From positions 1-64,000 of the forward strand of contig CAHJWM010000029.1 in assembly GCA_903642325.1 (NCBI GenBank): DNA of 64,000 nt. The letters run 5' to 3'. This document shows, piece after piece, positions 34,941 to 45,484 of this stretch. Under the pieces are notes generated by a model that made no database searches, had not been told where the DNA came from, and saw only the letters and a list, made by a program, of their open reading frames with translations. The position numbers were made by a program, and so were the translations under genes. Source of the DNA: Myxococcales bacterium. Lineage in GTDB: Bacteria; Myxococcota_A; Polyangia; Polyangiales; Polyangiaceae. Position 1 is the first letter of the stretch. Each line of letters begins with the position of its first letter.

Positions 34941-36908
34941 TCAATCCGAGAGGCTGCCGACAATCTTGCCGGCGATGGCGCTTGCGGCGATCACGCGCGG
35001 GCTTGCGAGGTAAACCTGACCCGGCCCGCTTCGGCCGGGGAAATTGCGATTGACGGCACTGACGGTAACTTGCTCGGCCGAGCTCGAGGTGCCCGGTCCG
35101 GCTCGAATGCAGGCCCCGCACGACGGGTCCAAGAGGCTTGCTCCGACCCGCTCGAACAGCTCTATGTAGCCCCGCTCGGCGGCGTAGCGCCGCACGCGCT
35201 GCGAGCCGAATTGAAGATAGAACAGCACGCCGGGGGCGACACGCAGGCCGCGCGCGAGCGCCTCACGGATCACGCTCGCGTACATGTCCATGTCGCTCAT
35301 CTTGCCGCCCGTGCACGAGCCACCGTAGGCGATGTCGATCCGGACCTCTTTACCGAGGCGTTGCTCCAGCATCGCAAGCGGCATGCCGCTCCGAGGATCA
35401 CTCGGCACGGCGATCATGACCGGGACTTGGCCGAGGTCGATCTCGATGGTGCGTGCGTAGACCGCGCCGGGGTCGGCTCGCACCACGCGCGCCTCGAGCG
35501 CCGCCAAGGTCAGCCCGCGCGCTTCCTGCAGGTATTCGAGCACGACCGCATCCGCTTCGATAATGCCGGTAAAGGCGCCGGCCTCGACGGCCATATTGGT
35601 CAAGGTGGCGCGTTCGCCGAGTGACATCCGACTCAGGCCCGGGCCGGCGAATTCGAGCACCTTGCCCACCGCGCACCCTTGTTTGATTTCGGGCAGCGCG
35701 AGGAGAAACAGCATCACGTCTTTGGCGCACACGCCGGCGTCGAGCTCGGCCGTGAGCACGACGCGCACGGTCTCCGGCACGTCCACGCGCACGTCGCGAG
35801 TCAGCCAGGCATTGGCCATGTCGGTGCTGCCCACACCGAAGGCCAAGCAACCCAGCACGCCCGCCATACAGGTATGCGAGTCCGTCCCGATCACGAGCTC
35901 GCCCGGGAGCGCGAAATCTTCGATGATCTTATTGTGGCAAATAGCTTCGCTGCCGGCGGGCTCGCCATCGCGTTCCACCTCGCCGAAGAGCCGCAGCCCA
36001 TGGCGAAGCGCGAACGCGCGTTGCACCGAGGCCAGCTCGCGAGACTGCTCCAGCAAGCCGAGCGCGCGATGCGGAGCGGGCATCACGCTCTCCAGGAACG
36101 TCAAATGATCGCGGAATAGTAGCACCGAATCCGGATCGGCAACGCGCGCGGCTTCGCCAAAGCCGGCGCGAAACAAGGCGTCTGCCATCGGTGTCACGTA
36201 CTCGTGGCTGAAGCGAAGATCGGCGCGCGCGAAGAGCGCATCACCAGGCGCGACCGCGTCAAGTCCGAGCTCGCCGCGCTTCGCATCGCGCACCGCGCGC
36301 CTGGCCAAGATCTTTTCTGCCAGCGTCATCGCGCGCGCTCCGTGCACCGGCAGTGCAGGTGCAAGCGCGCCTTGCAAGCGCGCAGCATTGTACGCGAAAA
36401 GGCCGCCCGCCTCGACGATCGCGCGCGAGATCGGTGACAGCTTCGCCGAGAACTCGCCGGGCTCCACCGTTTCCCCCCGCTCCAATCGCTCCAGCAAAGA
36501 AAAGTCGGAGCTAGCGAGGAGACCAATATTTTGGCAGTTTTGCAGATAAATTTTCTCGAAGCTCTGCGCGAAAACAGCCCGCACGCCGCAGGCGAGCTCA
36601 GCGTAGGGCGCCGTTTCACGTGAGCTGCCGCAGCCCTTGCTCGCACCGCTGACGATCACCTGAAACCCGCCGTCGCGCACGGAGTCGCGCGCTATTTTGC
36701 CGCCGCGCAAGCCGACCAGGCAATAGCGCGCCAGCGTCTGGTCGTAATAGTAACAAGCCCAAGCCGGCGTCAGCTCGTCCGTCGAGACGCTGTTACACAA
36801 CGGTCGGAGCGGATCGAAAGTGAGCCGCTCACCGGCCAGCTGACGATCGAGCAACGCAAGATCCTCCGTCAAGTACAAGACGCGACCCGTGAGCTCGAAG
36901 TTGCTCAT
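34941..36908 (-). CDS. aconitase-superfamily dehydratase with swivel domain at the N-terminus (LeuD-LeuC-like fusion)
   Basis: In this 655-residue protein, residues ~30-150 look like the small-subunit swivel domain: STDELTPAWA, VSGASKGCGSSRETAPYAEL, FEKIYLQNCQNIGLL. A linker follows. Then residues ~190-655 are the large catalytic part: MTLAEKILARRAV, VIGTDSHTCMAGVLGCLAFG. The [4Fe-4S] cluster Cys residues are expected in GGSCTGGKM and DPSCGAC. In classic aconitases the swivel domain is C-terminal; here the order is reversed and the two LeuC/LeuD-type subunits are fused. Likely substrates are isopropylmalate, homoaconitate or another citrate analogue, and this cannot be decided from sequence. 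A canonical acnA lies at 46-49 kb. The start overlaps the upstream 89-residue gene (ATGA). Confidence 0.88.
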   Translation of the reverse strand: MSNFELTGRVLYLTEDLALLDRQLAGERLTFDPLRPLCNSVSTDELTPAWACYYYDQTLARYCLVGLRGGKIARDSVRDGGFQVIVSGASKGCGSSRETAPYAELACGVRAVFAQSFEKIYLQNCQNIGLLASSDFSLLERLERGETVEPGEFSAKLSPISRAIVEAGGLFAYNAARLQGALAPALPVHGARAMTLAEKILARRAVRDAKRGELGLDAVAPGDALFARADLRFSHEYVTPMADALFRAGFGEAARVADPDSVLLFRDHLTFLESVMPAPHRALGLLEQSRELASVQRAFALRHGLRLFGEVERDGEPAGSEAICHNKIIEDFALPGELVIGTDSHTCMAGVLGCLAFGVGSTDMANAWLTRDVRVDVPETVRVVLTAELDAGVCAKDVMLFLLALPEIKQGCAVGKVLEFAGPGLSRMSLGERATLTNMAVEAGAFTGIIEADAVVLEYLQEARGLTLAALEARVVRADPGAVYARTIEIDLGQVPVMIAVPSDPRSGMPLAMLEQRLGKEVRIDIAYGGSCTGGKMSDMDMYASVIREALARGLRVAPGVLFYLQFGSQRVRRYAAERGYIELFERVGASLLDPSCGACIRAGPGTSSSAEQVTVSAVNRNFPGRSGPGQVYLASPRVIAASAIAGKIVGSLSD

Positions 36909-37174
36909 CGAACGCCCTGCCGCGGGCCCGCCGGCATGTTCAGCGCCAGCAGTGCGCCCAGCGCGAGCTCGAGCTCGGTCGCGCTGGCGTGGGGCACGCG
37001 GGCCTGCGCGCGTTGCAAAACTCGCAACGCTTGGCTCCGAAGCTCACGTGCGGCGGCGGGTGCAAAGCCGAGCTCCGCGAGCAACGCCTGGCTGACGCCA
37101 TCGCCCGCAGCCAGCGCGTCTCGCAGGCGGGCCAGGATTGGGACCTCCGCGGCTTTCACGTTCACGTCGGTCAT
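36905..37174 (-). CDS. small hypothetical protein coupled to the aconitase-type gene
   Basis: The 89-residue, probably all-helical, soluble protein (VPILARLRDALAAGDGVSQA, ELRSQALRVLQRAQARV) has no cysteine and no known motif. It precedes the aconitase-type fusion with an ATGA overlap, so it is likely a partner or a regulator of it. Confidence 0.6.
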   Translation of the reverse strand: MTDVNVKAAEVPILARLRDALAAGDGVSQALLAELGFAPAAARELRSQALRVLQRAQARVPHASATELELALGALLALNMPAGPRQGVR

Positions 37175-37258
37175 CCTCCCGGTAGTGTAACAAAGTTTCC
37201 CCGAGCGCAGCTTTGACGCGGTAAACCCGCCAAACGCCTTGCCTGTTCGACGAGCTCC

Positions 37259-37264
37259 GGGGGA
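37259..37264 (+). promoter_or_regulatory. purine-rich ribosome site favouring GTG 37275
   Basis: GGGGGA lies 10 bases before GTG 37275 in the next gene. The frame is open from a TTG at 37239, which has no such site. Confidence 0.4.
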
Positions 37265-37274
37265 AGCTCAGGCC

Positions 37275-38435
37275 GTGCTTTGCGTGCGCGGAGTTTTGCT
37301 GCTGGGCTTATGCCACGGGCTCGCCGCGTGCTCGCCGCCGCACACAAACGCGTCGAGCCGGGCCCATCCTTCGGGCTCGGTTGCCGGCGTTCTCTCGTCG
37401 CCGCTACCGGCAGCCGAACCTGTGCCGAACGAGCGCGTGGATGTTCCCGGAGGAAGCTTCAACGTGGGCAGCCGGCCCGGCGATGTCGGTCGGAACCCGG
37501 AGCTCGAGCCTCGTCAAAGCTCGATCGAGCTCGGTCCGTTTCAAATCGATCGCCTGCCCTACCCGAACGATGGCAAAAGTCCGCCGTTGACGTCGGTCAC
37601 GCGCGACGAGGCCAAGCGCGCGTGTGCCGAGCGCGGCGAGCGCCTGTGCACCGAGCTCGAGTGGGAACGCGCCTGTAAAGGCCCCGAAAGCCTGCCGTAC
37701 GCCGCTGGAAAAATCTGGCAAGCGAGGTGTGCGATCGAGCCTCTGAGCTGCCCATCCGGCTTCGACGTGCTCGGCTTGGGCGGTAGCCTCCGAGAATGGG
37801 TAGCGAGCGAAATCCCGGGCAAGGAGGGGGCCCTACTACGCGGAGCGCCGGGCTCTGCTGCCGGACCGGAACACCGCTGCGCCGCCCGTCACACGGCCGA
37901 CCCGATGAGCAAGGCGGAGGATCTCGGCTTCCGCTGCTGCAAGGGTGCGCCCAACGCCGCAATCGTGCCGGAGCCGAAGCTTGGCGAAACGTTCTCGCAC
38001 GCCAAAATCACGACCGACGTGCTGGAGCGAGTGTTCAAGGCCGATCCGCACACGAAGGAGCTGTCTAGCCTGAAGTTTTATCGCGAGCCAGACGCCGCCA
38101 ACACCGTGGTCGCGCGCGGTCCGGGTGACAAAAAAGGCTTCGATTTCACGGTTGCGCCGCTGCTCTGGCAACCGGCGCCGGGCAGTGAATTCATGCTCGT
38201 TTCCGGTAAATCCGGCGACAATGACGCCTTCGTGGCCGTGCTGCACGTGCTCGGTGGCGATGAGTACAGCGTGGCGGCGAGCTTCTTCATGAAAAGCGAG
38301 CCCGGCCCCGTCGCTTTCGCGTACAGCGCTTCGATCCGCCCGCGTTTGCATTGGAGCACGTGTTGGGGCTGCCCCGGCGAAACCGGCAAAATCCTGTTCC
38401 GACCGCCGGAGAACGTGGTGATTTTTCAGCCGTGA
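37275..38435 (+). CDS. lipoprotein with formylglycine-generating-enzyme-like (SUMF1) domain
   Basis: The ~386-residue protein has a lipoprotein signal (VRGVLLLGLCHGLAACSPP). Residues ~65-235 resemble the SUMF1/PvdO/EgtB fold: VPGGSFNVGSRPGDVGRNPE, VTRDEAKRACAERGERLCTE, LEWERACKGPE, and the closing DLGFRCC. Members vary widely in activity (sulfatase maturation, non-heme iron oxidation or structural), and the catalytic Cys pair of true formylglycine enzymes is not clear here, so no activity is assigned. The remaining ~150 residues are of unknown type. It ends directly against the convergent YebC-type gene, with no base between the stop codons. A second protein of this kind is encoded at 56331-57461. 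Confidence 0.8.
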   Translation: MLCVRGVLLLGLCHGLAACSPPHTNASSRAHPSGSVAGVLSSPLPAAEPVPNERVDVPGGSFNVGSRPGDVGRNPELEPRQSSIELGPFQIDRLPYPNDGKSPPLTSVTRDEAKRACAERGERLCTELEWERACKGPESLPYAAGKIWQARCAIEPLSCPSGFDVLGLGGSLREWVASEIPGKEGALLRGAPGSAAGPEHRCAARHTADPMSKAEDLGFRCCKGAPNAAIVPEPKLGETFSHAKITTDVLERVFKADPHTKELSSLKFYREPDAANTVVARGPGDKKGFDFTVAPLLWQPAPGSEFMLVSGKSGDNDAFVAVLHVLGGDEYSVAASFFMKSEPGPVAFAYSASIRPRLHWSTCWGCPGETGKILFRPPENVVIFQP

Positions 38436-39137
38436 TCAGGCAAGCCCAACGTACAGGTGCTGCACGTCATCGTCCTCGTCGAGCGCCGCTAAAAAACTTT
38501 CGACCTCTGCCCGCGCCGCGCCCTCGAGCTGGACGGGATTCTTCGCGATCCAAATCAGGTTTGCGGAAGTCACCGACCAACCGCGCGCGGCAAGAGCCTT
38601 CGAGACCGAATCGAGATCGCCAGGCTCGCTGATGAAGCGAAAGGAACCGTCTTCGGCGGGCTCCACTTCTTGCGCGCCAGCTTCGATCGCCGCCTCCTCC
38701 GCGTCTTCGGCGTTGGGCGGCGGTGCGGCTTCGACTGCGCCGCAGCGGTCGAAATCCCAGCTCACCGCGCCGCCCGCACCGAGCTGCCCCTTTTTGAACA
38801 GCAACCGAATGTTGGGCGCGGTGCGATTCTTGTTGTCGGTCAGGCACTCCACGATCACTGGCACCTGATGCGGCGCGAAGCCCTCGTAGATAACGGTTTC
38901 GTGCTGCGCTTGGCCGTCCAGTACGCCCGCGCCTTTCTTGATCGCACGCTCGAGCGTTTCCTTGTTCATCGAAGCGCGTTTGGCCTGCTCCACGGCCAGG
39001 CGCAAACGCGAGTTCATGACCGGATCCGGGCCGCCGCTGCGGGCGGCGACCATGATTTCCTTGGCCAGCTTGGTAAAGAGCCGCCCTTTGGCGTCAGCGC
39101 CCTGTTCACGGCCTTTTTGCTTCCATTGGGCGCCCAT
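38436..39137 (-). CDS. YebC/PmpR-family protein
   Basis: The 233-residue protein has the family start [20 protein letters not shown], followed by [20 protein letters not shown] and [20 protein letters not shown]. It later has [20 protein letters not shown] and [20 protein letters not shown]. Members act as transcription regulators, and some (TACO1-like) help ribosomes through proline stretches. It is cytoplasmic. Its stop codon abuts that of the convergent lipoprotein gene. A small histidine kinase gene is just upstream on the same strand, 18 bases away. Confidence 0.95.
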   Translation of the reverse strand: MGAQWKQKGREQGADAKGRLFTKLAKEIMVAARSGGPDPVMNSRLRLAVEQAKRASMNKETLERAIKKGAGVLDGQAQHETVIYEGFAPHQVPVIVECLTDNKNRTAPNIRLLFKKGQLGAGGAVSWDFDRCGAVEAAPPPNAEDAEEAAIEAGAQEVEPAEDGSFRFISEPGDLDSVSKALAARGWSVTSANLIWIAKNPVQLEGAARAEVESFLAALDEDDDVQHLYVGLA

Positions 39138-39155
39138 GCGCTCGCGTTTACACCG

Positions 39156-39866
39156 TCACCGCGGAACGCTCAACTCGAAGGCGTTGCCCGCACCGCTTGG
39201 CGCAGCCACCGCGCGGACCTGTGCGCCCGCCGCATCTGCGGCAAGGCGCGCTGCGTATAAACCAACACCGCGGCTGTAGCGCGCCCCGAGCGAGCCCTTG
39301 GCCGTGACCTGGCCTTCGGCGGTAAAGACCTTGTCTCGAAACTCAGCCGCGACGGGCGCGCCGCCGTCCTCGACGAGGACGACCACGCGGGCGCCCTCGA
39401 GCTGCGCCGAAACGCGTACCGGCACCCCGTCTTGTGAGTGTTGGACGCCATTTTTGATCAAATTGCCCAGAGCGCGGCCGAGCATTTCGCGGCTCGTCGT
39501 CAGCTTGGTGTCGGCGTCGGCGGAGGGCGTGAGCTCGATGCGCACGGAATAGCTCGCAGCCAGCGAACGCGACCGTGACAGCGCGTCCGAGATCAGCTCG
39601 CGCACCGTGAACGAAGTTTGCTCGAAGCGCCGCTCGCCGCGCAGGGCCAAAGCCATGAGCTCCATGTTGTCGATGATGTGTCCGAGCGCTTCGCACGACG
39701 CATACACATCCTCCAGAGCTTCCTTCGCATCCGGTCCAGCGACATCGCGTGTCGACTGTAGAAAGCTCGCGTTGCTATGCAGCGCGGACAGCGGGTTGCG
39801 CAGATCATGCACGATCAGACCCAGGAGCCCGCCGATCAAGTCCGACTCCGAATGCTCGCTCGACAT
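39156..39866 (-). CDS. small soluble histidine kinase without sensor domain
   Basis: The 236-residue protein contains only HisKA and HATPase_c parts. The phospho-acceptor His is in LIVHDLRNPLSALHSNASFL, and the N-box is LGRALGNLIKNGVQHSQDG. The later ATPase boxes are weak (VLVEDGGAPV, then RYSRGVGLYAARL), so ATP binding is plausible but not certain. No membrane segment or sensor domain is present, so the input must come from another protein. No response regulator gene is adjacent. It lies between an alpha/beta hydrolase gene and the YebC-type gene on the same strand. Confidence 0.85.
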   Translation of the reverse strand: MSSEHSESDLIGGLLGLIVHDLRNPLSALHSNASFLQSTRDVAGPDAKEALEDVYASCEALGHIIDNMELMALALRGERRFEQTSFTVRELISDALSRSRSLAASYSVRIELTPSADADTKLTTSREMLGRALGNLIKNGVQHSQDGVPVRVSAQLEGARVVVLVEDGGAPVAAEFRDKVFTAEGQVTAKGSLGARYSRGVGLYAARLAADAAGAQVRAVAAPSGAGNAFELSVPR

Positions 39867-39923
39867 CCCGAGCTAGCGTACGTTCTCGGCTTGCATTGCG
39901 TAAGCCCCGGCGGCCAACGAGTA

Positions 39924-40820
39924 TCAGTGCGCGAGGGGGGCGTTCAGCAGACCATGGCGCGTCAAGAATTCGCCGATGGACGCCGCCAGCTCGGCATGGT
40001 GCTCGAGTGGGGCAAGGTGGGTTCCGCTCGGAATGACCTGAAGCTCCGCGCCTGGAATCGCTTCGGCCATGGCCTCCGAAACGGCGGCGGGCGTAAATGA
40101 ATCCTTGGCGCCGGCCACGACCAAGACTGGCACGCGCACGAGCGGCAAAATGTCTTCCGCCGAGTGCTCGCCCGCCGCCCGCAACATGCGCAGGAACAGC
40201 TCGAAGTCGACGATCGAGACGTGCTGAAAGTAGGGCTCCACGTCCTCCATGCGGACCGCGCCCAGGTTGATGTCGCCGGTGAGGCGGGCCACCGCGATTG
40301 CGACACGCGGTGGAACACTCGACCAAATCGCGCGCGCTACCCTTGGGTGTTGCGTGGCAAACTCGATCAATTGGGGCAGAACCGAGGCCAGCACCTCGCT
40401 GCCCTTGAAGGTGTAGGTGACGCGCCCAAAGCTGCCGCACAGCAGGACCAGCGCGGCAATGCCCTCTGGGCGACGGCGGTAAGCCTCGAGCACGACCTGG
40501 GTGCCGACCGAGTGACCGACGAGCACGACCGGCGGGTCGCCCAACTCCCGCCGCACTGCATCCAGATCGTCGCCGAGTGCGTTGACGCCTATCTGCTCCG
40601 AGTCAGCGGGCAACCCGCTTCGACCGTGACCTCGATAATGGAAATGCGCGACGTTGAGCCGTTCACCGAGCTCGCCCCACAGATATTTCCAGATGAACCC
40701 GTCGCAGGCCAAGCCATCACATAGGATGGCCGTCAGGCCAGCGAACCCGCCTTCACGACCAGAAGTGTGGAAGTAAAGCCGGGTCCCGTCGGCAGCGCGG
40801 GCAAACGACTCGGAAGTCAC
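39924..40820 (-). CDS. alpha/beta hydrolase
   Basis: The ~298-residue protein shows the alpha/beta hydrolase fold. The nucleophile elbow is VVLVGHSVGTQVVLEA (Ser in GHSVG), the acid is in VVAGAKDSFTP and the catalytic His is in PSGTHLAPLEH. An HYRGHGRSG motif precedes the elbow. It resembles esterase/lactonase/epoxide-hydrolase-like enzymes; the substrate is unknown. GTG 40820 was selected because it lies 4 bases past the stop of the upstream ribbon-helix-helix gene; an upstream GTG at 40856 would overlap it. No signal peptide. Confidence 0.87.
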   Translation of the reverse strand: MTSESFARAADGTRLYFHTSGREGGFAGLTAILCDGLACDGFIWKYLWGELGERLNVAHFHYRGHGRSGLPADSEQIGVNALGDDLDAVRRELGDPPVVLVGHSVGTQVVLEAYRRRPEGIAALVLLCGSFGRVTYTFKGSEVLASVLPQLIEFATQHPRVARAIWSSVPPRVAIAVARLTGDINLGAVRMEDVEPYFQHVSIVDFELFLRMLRAAGEHSAEDILPLVRVPVLVVAGAKDSFTPAAVSEAMAEAIPGAELQVIPSGTHLAPLEHHAELAASIGEFLTRHGLLNAPLAH

Positions 40821-40824
40821 TGAC

Positions 40825-41082
40825 TCAAGGTGCGGGTGCTTCTTCCTCTTCGTCACTGATGTCGTTCACACTCGGGATCTTTTTGATCTCGAGGCGAGCC
40901 ATCTTCCACGCCCGCTGTACTACCCAAGACAGCGAGCGATCGAGCCGCGCCGCCTCGTCTTTGATCTCCTGAAGCATCGCTTCAGGGAAGTACAGGCTCT
41001 GTTTGCGCTTATCGCTGCCGGCTGATTTATTCACTTCGTGGTCGGCCAAGCGTACCTCTGTGTAGCCGGTGTCACCCGACAC
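40825..41082 (-). CDS. small ribbon-helix-helix-like protein, TIGR04563-like
   Basis: The 85-residue protein has the core KQSLYFPEAMLQEIKDEAAR followed by LDRSLSWVVQRAWKMARLEI. A beta strand and two helices of this pattern are typical of ribbon-helix-helix DNA-binding proteins. An acidic tail follows. From memory it resembles the TIGR04563 family described from myxobacteria; not verified. It precedes the alpha/beta hydrolase gene and is divergent from the S41 protease gene, with 138 bases between starts, so it could regulate either promoter. Confidence 0.75.
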   Translation of the reverse strand: MSGDTGYTEVRLADHEVNKSAGSDKRKQSLYFPEAMLQEIKDEAARLDRSLSWVVQRAWKMARLEIKKIPSVNDISDEEEEAPAP

Positions 41083-41220
41083 CGGGAAAGAACGTAGTAT
41101 CGCTCACATAGCCGCGAATTCAATAACGAAATGCGAACCGTGCGAGGACTGGGCGATAATCCCCGTTCAACCTATCAGAAGACGCGCAAAGCCGCGCCGG
41201 CATGTGTATCGTACCGGGCA

Positions 41221-42627
41221 ATGGCCGCAAAATTGCGCTTATTTCCGCTCGCACGGCGCGGTTTGCCCCTCGTTTTTGCGGTTTTAATCGGCATCCTGCT
41301 GAGCCATTTGGCGCACGCTGGCGGCGAGCGGGAGAGCCCCTACCGGGTCGTAGAGCAGCTCGGCCGCGTCTTGGTGTGGATCGAGAACGAATATGTCGAC
41401 CCCGTGGACCGGAAGCGCCTACTGGAAGGCGCCATCAAAGGCATGGTCGCCGAGCTCGATCCGCACTCGTCCTACATGCCGGCGGAGGACTACGCCATTT
41501 TTCAGGGCGACACGGAGGGCCACTTCGGCGGCGTAGGAGTGGAAGTCGATTTCGGCGACGAGTACATCACCGTCATCGCGCCGATCGAGGGCTCGCCCGC
41601 CGAACGTGCCGGCGTACGCTCGGGTGACCGCATCTTGGCGATCGACAACGTTGCGGTACGCAGTCGTCCGTCCGTCGAGCTCGTGCGCCAAATGCGCGGC
41701 GAGCCCGGAAGCAATGTGCTGCTCACGATCCGGCGCGGCGGCTCCGACAAGCTGCTTTACCTCACCCTCACGCGACAAGTGATCACCGTCTCGAGCGTCA
41801 CGAGCAAGCTGCTCAAAGATGGCGTCGGCTACCTGCGCATCAAGATGTTCCAGACTGGCACGCACGCCGAGTTCCTCGATCACTACGGCCAGCTGCGACG
41901 AGAAAACGGCGGTGACCTCGCCGGTATCGTGCTCGACATGCGAAACAATCCAGGCGGCCTCGTGAACGAAGCCAGCGCCATCGCGGACGAGGTGCTGACC
42001 GGCGGGGTGATTTACACGACCCGCCGGCGCGGAAAAATCGTGGATGAGGTGCGAGCCGACAGCGGCGGCGTCGCTCGACGCGGGCCCCTGGCCGTACTCG
42101 TGAACGAGTTCAGCGCCAGCGCCGCCGAGCTCGTTGCCGGCTGTATTCAAGACAATCACCGTGCGACCCTGGTCGGCGAAAAGACCTTCGGCAAAGGCTC
42201 GGTACAAACCATCATCGATCTCCCGGACGGCGCCGGGCTGCGCCTCACTACCCTGCGCTATTACACGCCGAATGGCCGCGCGATTCAGGAACAAGGCGTG
42301 ACGCCCGACGTGCTGATCCCCGGCGCTACCGCGACCGAAACGTTCGGCGTGGTGCGCGAAGAAAACTTGGAGAGTCACCTACCGCCGGTCGAAGGTGCTT
42401 CCTCGCGCGTCGTGGCGCCTTCGGTCAAAGTGCCCGCCGACCTGCCACCTAACCAAACACCTCCAGCGGGCTTCGAGGTCGACCTCGGCGTCGCGCGCAC
42501 CGTCCCCGTCGACCCGCGCACTGGCCCCGACGCGGCCCTGAGCGTCGCCTACCAGATCGTCACGGGCGCGTTCACGCGAGCCACTTCGAACGCCGCGCCC
42601 GGCGAAAACGCCACGCATAAGCCGTGA
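41221..42627 (+). CDS. S41 family C-terminal processing peptidase (CtpA/Prc type)
   Basis: The 468-residue protein has an N-terminal signal/anchor (GLPLVFAVLIGILLSHLAHA). Residues ~90-180 are a PDZ domain (HFGGVGVEVDFGDEYITVIA, GSPAERAGVRSGDRILAID). The S41 catalytic core follows: GIVLDMRNNPGGLVNEA, the Ser motif VNEFSASAAELVAGCIQD and the Lys motif GEKTFGKGSVQTI. It trims C-termini or degrades envelope proteins. ATG 41221 was selected because it starts the signal peptide; the frame is open from 41131. It is convergent with sdhB. Confidence 0.95.
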   Translation: MAAKLRLFPLARRGLPLVFAVLIGILLSHLAHAGGERESPYRVVEQLGRVLVWIENEYVDPVDRKRLLEGAIKGMVAELDPHSSYMPAEDYAIFQGDTEGHFGGVGVEVDFGDEYITVIAPIEGSPAERAGVRSGDRILAIDNVAVRSRPSVELVRQMRGEPGSNVLLTIRRGGSDKLLYLTLTRQVITVSSVTSKLLKDGVGYLRIKMFQTGTHAEFLDHYGQLRRENGGDLAGIVLDMRNNPGGLVNEASAIADEVLTGGVIYTTRRRGKIVDEVRADSGGVARRGPLAVLVNEFSASAAELVAGCIQDNHRATLVGEKTFGKGSVQTIIDLPDGAGLRLTTLRYYTPNGRAIQEQGVTPDVLIPGATATETFGVVREENLESHLPPVEGASSRVVAPSVKVPADLPPNQTPPAGFEVDLGVARTVPVDPRTGPDAALSVAYQIVTGAFTRATSNAAPGENATHKP

Positions 42628-42672
42628 CGCGGGCGACTCAGGTCCCCTACAATCACGATGCGGTCGCTCGCC

Positions 42673-42696
42673 TTGGGCTCCGCTTCGGAGGCCCAA
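42673..42696. terminator. bidirectional terminator candidate between the S41 peptidase and sdhB
   Basis: TTGGGCTCCG at 42673-42682 pairs with CGGA-G-GCCCAA at 42686-42696, giving a 10-base stem with one bulged G and a CTT loop. It sits in the 90-base gap between two convergent genes, where a shared terminator is expected. It has no long T-run. Confidence 0.55.
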
Positions 42697-42717
42697 CTAC
42701 GTTTCTGAGGCGGCCCC

Positions 42718-43503
42718 TCAACCTTTACTTCGGCTCTTGATCTCGTTCGGGGCCACGCTCATGGCCGTGATCAGCTCGCGGTTCATCTTGGCGATGAAGC
42801 TGATGCTGATGTCTTTGGGACAGACGGCTTCGCACTCTTTGTGGCTCGAGCAGTGGCCGAAGCCTTCCGCATCCATTTGAGCGACCATTTTGCGCACGCG
42901 GTCGGTGCGCTCGGGACCGCCTTGGGGCAAAAGCGCCAAATGCGAGATCTTGGCGGCGGTGAACAGCGCCGCCGAAGCATTAGGACAAGACGCCACGCAC
43001 GCGCCGCAGCCGATGCAGGTCGCCGCGTCGAACGCCTGGTCCGAGTCGAGCTTGGGCACAGGCAGTGAGTTTGCCTCCGGTGCGGCGCCGGCACGGACCG
43101 AAACGTATCCGCCAGCTTGGATGATGCGGTCGAGCGCGCTGCGATCCACCACTAGATCCCGAACTACTGGAAAGGCTCCGGCGCGCCAGGGCTCAATCGT
43201 GATCTCGTCCCCGTCTTTGAAGAGCCGCATGTGCAGCTGGCACGCGGTGGTGCTCTTGGCCGGCCCGTGCGGCACCCCATTGATCACCATGCCACACGAG
43301 CCACAGATGCCTTCGCGGCAGTCGTGATCGAAGGCGATGGGCTCTTCACCCTTGTGCGCTAGGTCTTCGTTCACGACGTCCAACATTTCCAAGAAGGACA
43401 TGTGGTCGTTGATGGCCTTGGCATCGTAGCGCACGAAGCGACCCTGATCCTTGGCGTTCTTCTGACGCCATACGTTGAGCACCAGGTTCATCGAGCGGGC
43501 CAT
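42718..43503 (-). CDS. sdhB: succinate dehydrogenase iron-sulfur subunit
   Basis: The 261-residue subunit carries three Fe-S clusters for electron transfer from FAD to quinone. The [2Fe-2S] ligands are in [20 protein letters not shown] with a further Cys in TTACQLHM. The [4Fe-4S] ligands are in [15 protein letters not shown], and the [3Fe-4S] cluster ligands are in [14 protein letters not shown]. Length is normal. The start codon directly follows the sdhA stop codon (43504) with no gap. This is the last gene of acnA-sdhC-sdhA-sdhB. Confidence 0.97.
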   Translation of the reverse strand: MARSMNLVLNVWRQKNAKDQGRFVRYDAKAINDHMSFLEMLDVVNEDLAHKGEEPIAFDHDCREGICGSCGMVINGVPHGPAKSTTACQLHMRLFKDGDEITIEPWRAGAFPVVRDLVVDRSALDRIIQAGGYVSVRAGAAPEANSLPVPKLDSDQAFDAATCIGCGACVASCPNASAALFTAAKISHLALLPQGGPERTDRVRKMVAQMDAEGFGHCSSHKECEAVCPKDISISFIAKMNRELITAMSVAPNEIKSRSKG

Positions 43504-45432
<1,929 letters not shown>

Positions 45433-45484
45433 CTAAGGTCTCTCGAGATCCCGGGGGCCATGAGCGAGATCGGGATGTAACGGC

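Noticed and set aside
41419-42378. Open frame of about 319 codons on the minus strand opposite the S41 peptidase
   Set aside because: Antisense shadow of a gene with intact catalytic motifs.
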